Assembly (NCBI GenBank): GCA_046153875.1
Contig: JBJXFE010000053.1
Coordinates: 1 to 64,000, forward strand
From: JBJXFE01 sp046153875
GTDB taxonomy: Bacteria; Planctomycetota; Phycisphaerae; Phycisphaerales; UBA1924
Direction of reading: 5' to 3'
Length of the DNA: 64,000 nucleotides
Shown: one piece after another, positions 57,931 through 64,000 of the stretch
How the letters are laid out: each line of letters starts with the position of its first letter
Numbering within the stretch: position 1 is the stretch's first letter
The notes under the pieces: generated by a model
Database searches by the model: none
What the model was told of the DNA's origin: nothing
Seen by the model: only the letters and a program-made list of their open reading frames with translations
Made by a program: the position numbers and the translations under genes

Positions 57931-58665
57931 GTGAGTTCCGCCAAGAAATCGCGTGTGTCGGATGCGAACGCGGTTCTTTCCACGCTCAAGCGACTCGGCT
58001 CCGCGCGCATCCGCGACGAGATGGGGCCGCGGTACGGCATCGCCGCGCCGCCGGGCGCGCCGGCGCTCAAGGCGTTCGGTGTGCCGGTCGGCAAGCTCCA
58101 CGACGTGGCCAAGCGTCTGGGCTGCGACCACGAGCTCGCCCTCGCCCTGTGGGACACGGGCTGGTACGAGGCCCGCATGTTGGCCGCGTTCGTGGATGAG
58201 CCGGCCCGGGTGACGGCCGCGCAGATGGACCGCTGGGCCCGCGACTTCGACAACTGGGGCATCTGCGACACGGTCTGTTTCCACCTGTTCGACCGCGTGC
58301 CGCCGCCGCCGCACGAGCTGGCCTTCCGCAAGGTCGAGAAGTGGGCCGGCCGCAACGAGGAGTTCGTCAAGCGGGCGGCGTTCGCGCTCCTGGCGAGTCT
58401 CGCGCTCCACCACAGGCCGCGCGACGCCGACGAGGGCTTGTTCCTGCGCTGCCTGCCGCTGATTGAGCGTGCGGCCTCAGACGACCGTAACTTCGTCAAG
58501 AAGGGCGTGAGCTGGGCCCTTCGCGGCATCGGGAGGCGCGGCCCCACGCTCAAGGCCGCCGCGATCAAGCTTGCCCGTCGTCTGGCGGCTTCTCCCGAAG
58601 CCGCGGCTGGAGGCGGCGGGGCGCAATGGGTGGGGAAGGATGTGCTGAAGGATCTGACGCGCTGA
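57931..58665 (+). CDS. AlkD-like DNA alkylation repair protein
   Basis: 244 residues from GTG 57931. The HEAT-like helical fold is clear: ALALWDTGWYEARMLAAFVDEP, then DFDNWGICDTVCFHLF and VKRAAFALLASLALH. The DNWGICD motif with its Asp and Trp is typical of the DNA alkylation repair (AlkC/D) family. It would remove bulky alkyl-purines without base flipping. The end is Lys-rich. It precedes purN by 29 bases. Confidence 0.85.
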   Translation: MSSAKKSRVSDANAVLSTLKRLGSARIRDEMGPRYGIAAPPGAPALKAFGVPVGKLHDVAKRLGCDHELALALWDTGWYEARMLAAFVDEPARVTAAQMDRWARDFDNWGICDTVCFHLFDRVPPPPHELAFRKVEKWAGRNEEFVKRAAFALLASLALHHRPRDADEGLFLRCLPLIERAASDDRNFVKKGVSWALRGIGRRGPTLKAAAIKLARRLAASPEAAAGGGGAQWVGKDVLKDLTR

Positions 58666-58694
58666 GCGGGTGCGGCGCGGTTAGGCTTGTCTCG

Positions 58695-59333
58695 ATGCCG
58701 CCCGCGATCCCATCCGCCCCCAAGGGGCCCGCCCGCGTGGCGGGGATGCTCTCCGGCTCCGGGCGGACGTTGCTGAACCTCCTCGACCATATCGAGAACG
58801 GTTCCCTCGCGGCGATCATCCCCATCGTCATTGCCTCGCGCGAGTGCCTGGGCGCCCAGCGGGCCCGCGATCGCGGTGTGCCGGAGGTGCTGGTGATGCC
58901 GGGCGAGATACCGGCTGAGAAGCTCGGTTCACTCCTCCGCGCCAACGCCATCGAGTGGGTCGCCTTGGCCGGCTACCTCAAGCTCATTCACGTGCCGCGC
59001 GGCTACGAGGGACGCATCGTGAACATCCATCCCGCGCTCCTGCCGGATTTCGGCGGCTCGGGCATGTACGGCGAACGCGTCCACGAGGCCGTGATCCGCT
59101 CCGGCGCGTCGGAGTCCGGTTGCACCGTTCACCTCTGCGACGCCGAGTACGACCGAGGTCCGATCATCCTGCAGAAGCGTTGCCCCGTCCGCCCGGATGA
59201 CACGGCGCACACCCTCGCGGACCGCGTCTTCGCCTTGGAGCGCGAGGCGTACCCGCAGGCCCTGCAACTTCTCATTGCCTCGGGCGTCGTACCGAACCAG
59301 ATGCAGAGCGGAGCCGGAAAGAACCACGGATGA
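58695..59333 (+). CDS. purN: phosphoribosylglycinamide formyltransferase
   Basis: 212 residues. VAGMLSGSGRTLLNLL binds the phosphate. VNIHPALLPDFGGSGMYGERVHEAV has the catalytic Asn-His, and GCTVHLCDAEYDRGPIILQK holds the Asp. It forms formyl-GAR with 10-formyl-THF in purine synthesis. ATG 58695 precedes the conserved block. The last codons (AGKNHG) and stop come from an inverted repeat element, so the C-terminus was likely rewritten. The stop overlaps the next start (ATGA). Confidence 0.93.
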   Translation: MPPAIPSAPKGPARVAGMLSGSGRTLLNLLDHIENGSLAAIIPIVIASRECLGAQRARDRGVPEVLVMPGEIPAEKLGSLLRANAIEWVALAGYLKLIHVPRGYEGRIVNIHPALLPDFGGSGMYGERVHEAVIRSGASESGCTVHLCDAEYDRGPIILQKRCPVRPDDTAHTLADRVFALEREAYPQALQLLIASGVVPNQMQSGAGKNHG

Positions 59334-59415
59334 CACGGTCGCGCACCCAGCTTTGCAATCCATCGGCCTGGGCGCTCGCTGCTTCCGCATCCGTGTTATC
59401 CGCGTTCATCCGCGG
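59324..59415. repeat. inverted short-repeat element at the purN/protease junction
   Basis: The left arm (59324-59338) is CCACGGATGACACGG. The right arm (59388-59415) has 9-bp ATCCGYGTT-type units and matches the reverse complement of the left arm with a 10-nt gap. The core is 49 nt. It supplies the purN stop, the next ATG and part of the next signal peptide. Confidence 0.7.
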
Positions 59416-60925
59416 CGCTCTGTTCGTTCTGCTGCTGTCCCTCACCGCGACCGCCCCGGCCCAGGACGCCCCCCCCCTCGATTCCGACCCGACCGCCAAA
59501 GCGCTTGAGCTTCAGGACAAGGCATTCGATGCGATCGGTCGCCGCGATTACGACGAGGCCGAGCGGCTCCTGCGCCGCCAGCTCGAGCTCGACCCCGGCA
59601 ACTTCGTCCCGCACTACAACCTCGCGTGCGTGCTCGCGCTCAAGGGGGACGCGGCGGCCTGCGGCGAGCAGCTCCTGCGCGCCGTCGAGCACGGCTTCTC
59701 GGATGTCAACCGTCTGCGCACCGACCCCGACCTGGCCAACGCCCGCAACGACGAGAACTACCTCAAGATCGTCAACAACTGGGGGTTCGTGCTCGAGAAG
59801 CACCGTGACGCGAACCTCTCGCGGTGCAAGCAGTTCTTCAAGGGCGGGTCGTACCTCACGGGTTTCGACGAAGAGCTGCGCCTCGCGTACCTCTCCGCGG
59901 CCGATCCGAAGTCGTTCGAGCAGGCCCGGGAGGACATCACACGCCTCGCCCGCTGGGGCGTGACGAACGTCTTCCCCGACCTGGCGCTCACCGAGCCGCA
60001 GGCCGGTGAGACCCCGGCGAAGCGGTCGCGCCCCGACGCCTGGGTCGTGGTGATCCTGCCTACGCCCGACGACTTCCAGCGCTGGTCGCGCATGGTGTTC
60101 GGCCCCGACGCGGGCTCGGGCATGTCCACGGTCGGCGGCATCTATAGCCACGACAGCAAGCGGCTCGTCGCGATGGACCTGGGCGCGACGCTCCGCCACG
60201 AGTTCTTCCACGTGCTGCACTGGCGCTCGTGCGAGCGGCTGGGCCAGCCGCACCCGCCGTGGATCCAGGAGGGCTTGTGCAGCCTCGTCGAGGACTACGA
60301 GGTCCGCGGGTCGGGCGACGCCGCGACGATCGAGCCCGTGCCGTCCTGGCGGACGAACGTCGCCAAGCGGCTGGCGCGGTCGGGTCGCCTCACTCCGATC
60401 AAGACCCTCGCCGCGATGTCGCGGGAGTCCTTCATCGCGTCGCGCCCGCTCGCTCAATACGGCCAGGCCCGCGCCGTCTTCCTCTTCCTCTGGCAGCAGG
60501 GCAAGCTCAAGGACTGGTACGCGGCGTACACCCGCGGCTTCAAGGACGACCCTACCGGCGTGCACGCGATCGAGGAGGTCTTCGAACGCCCGATGGCCGA
60601 GGTCGAGAAGCTCTACCGCGACTGGCTCAAGGCGCTCCCCGAGGTCGCCGAGCAGATCAGCCCGGGTTCCGCCGGACTGGGCGCCGAGGTCGAGCCCGGC
60701 GACGGCGACGGACCCGTGATCGTCCAGATCGACCCCCGCGGTCCGGCTCGGCGAGCCGGCCTGCGCGTGCGCGACGCCATCACCGCGATCAACGGCCAGC
60801 CGACCCGCGACCTGAACGAACTCGTCCGTGTCCTGGGCGAGCTCGAGCTCGGGGACGCGATCGAAGTTTCGTACCGGCGCGGAAGGCAGCACGGGACGGT
60901 GCAGCTCACGCTGTCGCGCCGTTGA
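59330..60925 (+). CDS. exported TPR-metallopeptidase-PDZ protein
   Basis: 531 residues. A signal peptide lies at 1-45 and is partly made of repeat sequence (VLSAFIRGA). TPR-like repeats run 55-125. A gluzincin-like domain (about 225-430) has HEFFH, with EGLCSLVEDYE as the likely third-ligand helix. A PDZ domain is at 445-530 (VIVQIDPRGPARRAGLRVRDAITAINGQP). It should be a periplasmic zinc protease guided by the PDZ. The start overlaps the purN stop. Confidence 0.8.
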   Translation: MTRSRTQLCNPSAWALAASASVLSAFIRGALFVLLLSLTATAPAQDAPPLDSDPTAKALELQDKAFDAIGRRDYDEAERLLRRQLELDPGNFVPHYNLACVLALKGDAAACGEQLLRAVEHGFSDVNRLRTDPDLANARNDENYLKIVNNWGFVLEKHRDANLSRCKQFFKGGSYLTGFDEELRLAYLSAADPKSFEQAREDITRLARWGVTNVFPDLALTEPQAGETPAKRSRPDAWVVVILPTPDDFQRWSRMVFGPDAGSGMSTVGGIYSHDSKRLVAMDLGATLRHEFFHVLHWRSCERLGQPHPPWIQEGLCSLVEDYEVRGSGDAATIEPVPSWRTNVAKRLARSGRLTPIKTLAAMSRESFIASRPLAQYGQARAVFLFLWQQGKLKDWYAAYTRGFKDDPTGVHAIEEVFERPMAEVEKLYRDWLKALPEVAEQISPGSAGLGAEVEPGDGDGPVIVQIDPRGPARRAGLRVRDAITAINGQPTRDLNELVRVLGELELGDAIEVSYRRGRQHGTVQLTLSRR

Positions 60926-61057
60926 TATCCCGGGGTTCGTTGGACGCCGTGTTCGCGCCACACACACGCCGCGGCGTGCCGTAGAATTCGGTAACGTGCG
61001 CGACGGCTCGTGACCACCCGGTCCAGGCAGGTGGACGGCGTCAACCGGACCAAGCGG

Positions 61058-61738
61058 ATGAACACGACAACGCCAACCACCGATCCGTCGATCGGGCGTC
61101 GAGCCTGGCGGGAGGTGGGTCGCGCGGCGCGTGTTTCGGTCTGGATCGTGGTCGGGCTGGCCGCGTGGCGCGGCGCGAACTGCGTACTCGGTGCCAATGA
61201 CGGAACGGTGTTCCCGGACAAGGCCTACCGGAGCGGCCAGTTGTCCGCCGACGAGCTGCGGGAGGCTGTCGCCGTCCGCGGCGTGCGCAGCGTGGTGAAC
61301 CTCCGGGGCGAGAACGACACGGCGTGGTACCGCGAGGAGGCCGCGGCGTGCCGCGCGGCCGGCGTGCCTCTTTTCGACATTGCCATGTCCGCGCGGGAGC
61401 TTCCCAAACCGGAGGCCGCGCTCGAGCTGGCCCGCGTGCTCCGCGACGCGCCGCGGCCGATGCTGATCCACTGCAAGAACGGCGCGAACCGGACCGGTCT
61501 GGCCGCCACGATCTACCTGATCGAGTGCGAGGGGATGCCGCCCGACGATGCGCAGCGTCGCGGGCTGACGCTCTGGCACGGACACATCCCGCTCGGGCAG
61601 ACCGGCGCGATCAACCGGTTCCTTGAGATGTTCAAGGAACAGGCCCGGGGCAAGAGTCTGGAGCGGTGGCTGCAGGAGGACTATCCCGGGCTGTACGCCG
61701 ACGCGACCGGATCGCGGCGCGCCCCGGCCCGGCCCTGA
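61058..61738 (+). CDS. dual-specificity/tyrosine phosphatase-like protein, membrane anchored
   Basis: 226 residues. A hydrophobic stretch at 26-44 may anchor it. YRSGQLSADELREA and VVNLRGEND are the features of the DSP/Siw14-like family. The P-loop HCKNGANRTG gives the nucleophile Cys and Arg (CX5R). It may dephosphorylate proteins or inositol/lipid phosphates. GTG 61010 is an alternative start. It leads a possible pair with the methyltransferase-like gene 13 bases on. Confidence 0.82.
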   Translation: MNTTTPTTDPSIGRRAWREVGRAARVSVWIVVGLAAWRGANCVLGANDGTVFPDKAYRSGQLSADELREAVAVRGVRSVVNLRGENDTAWYREEAAACRAAGVPLFDIAMSARELPKPEAALELARVLRDAPRPMLIHCKNGANRTGLAATIYLIECEGMPPDDAQRRGLTLWHGHIPLGQTGAINRFLEMFKEQARGKSLERWLQEDYPGLYADATGSRRAPARP

Positions 61739-61751
61739 TCGGAGGACTTCG

Positions 61752-62447
61752 GTGACGACTTTTCCGAACGCGTTCGGGGGCGTGAGAAACGGGCAGGAGA
61801 TCCTGCGCGCCGATCATCCGTGGTTCTTCCGGATCGGGCTCTGGGCCCGGCGGGCGCGCAACGAGATGCTGGTCATCGGTATCGGCATCGGCGTCATCGA
61901 GGGCATCGTCGATCACGAGCGCCCGCTCGATCTCCTGGAATGGAACTGGCTCGTCCCTCTCGCGGTCGTGCTCATCGCGGCCGGGGCCGCGTTCCGCATC
62001 GCCGCGATGGGGTGCGTCCGCAAGAACGAGCGACTCGAGACGACCGGCGTGTACTCGCTCTGCCGGCACCCGCTGTACCTCGGCACGATCCTGCTCTACG
62101 CCGGGTTCTGCCTCCTGCTCAACGATGATGAGTTCTACTACTTCGGGGCGGCGTACTTCCTCGGGTTCTACACGCTGATGATCCTCTGGGAGGAGGCGGC
62201 GCTGCGCCGGCAGTTCCCCGATGCGCACGCCGGGTACCGCGGTCGGACGCCGGTGCTGCTCCCCGTCGGCCGTCCGATCCGCGGACGGTTCGCGTGGACG
62301 CAGGCGCGGCGTCGCGGCGCCATCGGCCTGCTCATCGCGGTCGTCGTGATGATCGGATCGGTTGAGGCGATGGCCCGCCTCTTCCGTCCCGGCGTCCTCG
62401 GCGGTGAGGCCGCCGATCCGCCGTTCGGGTGGGCCCCGGGCCGCTGA
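61752..62447 (+). CDS. isoprenylcysteine carboxyl methyltransferase-like membrane protein
   Basis: 231 residues with about five helices. GVYSLCRHPLYLGTILLYAGF is the diagnostic ICMT/PEMT-type motif (RHPxYxG). FYTLMILWEEAALRRQFPDAHAGYRGRTP completes the SAM-binding half. It likely methylates a lipid or small membrane substrate. GGAGG lies six bases before the GTG start. A further hydrophobic helix near 200-220 ends the protein. Confidence 0.82.
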   Translation: MTTFPNAFGGVRNGQEILRADHPWFFRIGLWARRARNEMLVIGIGIGVIEGIVDHERPLDLLEWNWLVPLAVVLIAAGAAFRIAAMGCVRKNERLETTGVYSLCRHPLYLGTILLYAGFCLLLNDDEFYYFGAAYFLGFYTLMILWEEAALRRQFPDAHAGYRGRTPVLLPVGRPIRGRFAWTQARRRGAIGLLIAVVVMIGSVEAMARLFRPGVLGGEAADPPFGWAPGR

Positions 62448-62544
62448 TTTCGGCATCGCGATCCGCGCGTCTGCTAACACGAACGATTCGGTCGGCGTCC
62501 GTCTCCCGGGCCCGGTTCCGCGGGCACCCCATAAGGAGACGACC

Positions 62545-63267
62545 ATGCACGCCAGAGTTCCCCGCCGTACTCGTCGCTTCGCTGCCCTGCTCGTGATCGC
62601 CGGGTCCGTGTGGGCCGCAACCCCCGCCGCCGGTGGCCCGCCGCTGATCTGCTTCCCCTACGAGATCGGCGACGCCAAGTCGCTGCCGTGGGGCGAGGGG
62701 ACGCACGACAAGTCCTCCGGCTACGACCGAAAGGCGGTGGTCAAGGACACCCTCGACCTGCTCAAGACCGAGAAGGACACCCTCGTGCGCATGGAGACGC
62801 TCCGCCGCGCCACGATCTACGTCAAGGACGACCGGGAGCTCGCCACCGAGCTCCTCGCCAAGTTCGCCTTCATGGCCCTCGACGCCGAGGCCGCGGACAA
62901 CGAGAAGTGGGCCGCCACCGCCCTCTTCGACGCCGGGTTCCTCGCGGCCTGCTACCGGCAGAACGGCGTGGACATCGGCTGGAAGCCGGGCGTTGAGGAC
63001 CACCTCCAGGGCTGGGCCTGGATGAAGAAAGGCCTCGAGTACGACGGCTCCGACCCCGCCCGCCAGTACGCCGCGGCCCTCGTGTTGCAGGAGAAGAACG
63101 ACGGGTCGTACAAGCCCTATCTTGTGCGGGCCATTCAGGGGACCGAGACGGGCTCGAACCTGGCGAAGAGCATCGAGTCCAACGGGGTGTTCGGCTCGAA
63201 GAAGATCGAGGAGCTGCGTGAATCCCTCGGAGTCGCCGATGCCCGCCGCCGCGGAACAGGCCGCTAG
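62545..63267 (+). CDS. secreted hypothetical protein
   Basis: 240 residues with AAGGAG before the ATG. A signal peptide lies at 1-29. Helical and charged, it has LPWGEGTHDKSSGYDRKAVVKDT and repeated Ala/Leu helices. It overlaps the start of the sigma-factor gene by 29 bases, so the two are probably expressed together. I recognise no family. It may be the target or sensor of that sigma system. Confidence 0.65.
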   Translation: MHARVPRRTRRFAALLVIAGSVWAATPAAGGPPLICFPYEIGDAKSLPWGEGTHDKSSGYDRKAVVKDTLDLLKTEKDTLVRMETLRRATIYVKDDRELATELLAKFAFMALDAEAADNEKWAATALFDAGFLAACYRQNGVDIGWKPGVEDHLQGWAWMKKGLEYDGSDPARQYAAALVLQEKNDGSYKPYLVRAIQGTETGSNLAKSIESNGVFGSKKIEELRESLGVADARRRGTGR

Positions 63268-63922
63268 GCCCGTGGCCTCGGCGCGCCCCCACGACGCCCC
63301 GGTTCCTCGTCGCGCCGACGCCGTGTGCGACGAGGAGCCGCCCGGCATCGATGATGGGGCGGCGCTCGTCGCCGCCGCGCGCACGGGCGACCGGGCCGCG
63401 CTCTCGGGCCTGCACGAGCGGTTCGCGCCCGTGGTGCACGGCATCCTCCTCGCGCGTCTGCCGCACGCCGACTGCGACGACCTGGTCCAGGAGGTCTTCC
63501 TGAACGTGATCCGCCGCCTCGGCACGCTGCGCGACGACCGGGCCTTCCCCGCGTGGGTCTCGACCATGGCCCGCAACTTCGCCGCTTCGTTCTTCCGCCG
63601 CCGCGGGCGCTCCGGGCGGCACGAAGCCGTCGTCGCCCGTATTGGCCCGCACGGCGCGGCGCCACCGGCCCCGCCCCCCGGCCCCGCCCCGCCCAGCCCG
63701 CGTGACGACGCGCTCGCCCACCTTCAGGCCCAGGAGGTTCTCGCCGTGATCCGTTTGTTGCCCGAGGCGTACAGCGAAACGCTGACGCTGCGTCTGGTCG
63801 AAGGGCTCACCGGCCCGCAGATCGCCGCCCGGACCGGCATGTCCCACGGATCCGTCCGCGTCAACCTCCACCGCGGCATGGCGCTGCTCCGTGAGCGCCT
63901 GCGGATCGGAGACGAACCATGA
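63239..63922 (+). CDS. ECF-type sigma factor
   Basis: 227 residues. Region 2: DCDDLVQEVFLNVIRRL and FPAWVSTMARNFAASFFRRR. Region 4: LLPEAYSETLTLRLVEGLTGPQI and MSHGSVRVNLHRGMALLRERL. A proline-rich linker joins the two. GGAG sits six bases before ATG 63239. Its stop overlaps the next start (ATGA), a hallmark of the sigma/anti-sigma pairs in this window. Confidence 0.9.
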   Translation: MPAAAEQAARPVASARPHDAPVPRRADAVCDEEPPGIDDGAALVAAARTGDRAALSGLHERFAPVVHGILLARLPHADCDDLVQEVFLNVIRRLGTLRDDRAFPAWVSTMARNFAASFFRRRGRSGRHEAVVARIGPHGAAPPAPPPGPAPPSPRDDALAHLQAQEVLAVIRLLPEAYSETLTLRLVEGLTGPQIAARTGMSHGSVRVNLHRGMALLRERLRIGDEP

Positions 63923-64000
63923 GCGAGCACGACACGCGACCCGATTACCTCTGGGATCGTTCCGGCCCCCCGGACCCGCGCGTCGCCGCGCTGGAGGCGA
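63919..64000 (+). CDS. probable anti-sigma protein, 5' part only
   Basis: It starts MSEHDTRPDYLWDRSGPP and runs off the window. DYLWDxSGxPDPxVxxLE is a common opening of planctomycete proteins that follow ECF sigma genes, so it is taken as the partner of the sigma factor it overlaps. Confidence 0.65.
   Translation, partial: MSEHDTRPDYLWDRSGPPDPRVAALEA

Overview
The window is very GC-rich, densely coded DNA from a bacterium, most likely a member of the Planctomycetota in or near the Phycisphaerae. The supporting signs are: a 16S rRNA gene followed by its own terminator with no 23S or tRNA behind it; secreted proteins with a PEP-CTERM-like tail of the PTPG type; CxxC...CPECG zinc ribbons attached to membrane and ABC proteins; menaquinone synthesis by the futalosine route (mqnE); several sigma/anti-sigma pairs; and DUF1573 proteins. 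The genus cannot be told from sequence reading alone. No prophage, insertion sequence, CRISPR array or tRNA was seen.

Layout. 1-600: 3' end of 16S rRNA and its terminator. 0.6-10.2 kb: zinc-ribbon membrane protein, S41 protease, an ECF sigma/anti-sigma/secreted-protein operon, xylulokinase and a PEP-CTERM protein. 10.6-17.6 kb: typA, an S9 peptidase lipoprotein, rplU, a short asparaginase and truD. 18-26 kb: an orphan mraZ with a readable autoregulated promoter, a compact flagellin, ppa, a HEAT/DMP19 protein, hpt, a bPH2-CoaE fusion and a rho gene with a long disordered N-terminus. 26-34 kb: a large secreted TPR protein, an LPG-synthase-like flippase, YhbH and a secreted Ig-like protein. 34-42.5 kb: mqnE with an in-frame repeat insertion, a sulfotransferase fused to membrane helices, dnaK behind a -24/-12 type promoter, rdgB, an antiquitin-type aldehyde dehydrogenase and rpiA. 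42.5-50 kb, mostly on the minus strand: conserved unknown protein, acetyl xylan esterase-like hydrolase, beta-propeller lipoprotein, RluA-type synthase (plus), fRMsr, rpsR, and a MauE/rhodanese/DUF1573 cluster. 50-64 kb: a second sigma module, dus, a LolD/LolCE transporter, thioesterase, STAS protein, rsmH, AlkD-like protein, purN, TPR-metalloprotease-PDZ protein, phosphatase, ICMT-like methyltransferase, and a third sigma module cut by the window end.

How the genes work together. Most are housekeeping genes outside the operons that usually hold them. rplU is without rpmA, rpsR is without rpsF/rplI, mraZ and rsmH lie 39 kb apart, and yhbH is without prkA/spoVR. True operons here are short: sigma/anti-sigma pairs with overlapping start and stop codons, LolD/LolCE, aldehyde dehydrogenase/rpiA, purN/protease, and MauE/rhodanese/DUF1573.

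The most unusual structure is a set of short tandem arrays, mostly of 8-bp units. Three loci carry two inverted arrays flanking a core of about 47-55 nt. One of these lies inside mqnE and adds about 47 residues in frame; one lies upstream of mqnE; one forms the purN stop and the next gene's start and signal peptide. A simple octamer array also encodes the linker of the bPH2-CoaE fusion. These may belong to an undescribed class of palindromic element that remodels genes. The second notable structure is a four-cysteine zinc ribbon inserted between Walker A and the Q-loop of the LolD ATPase.
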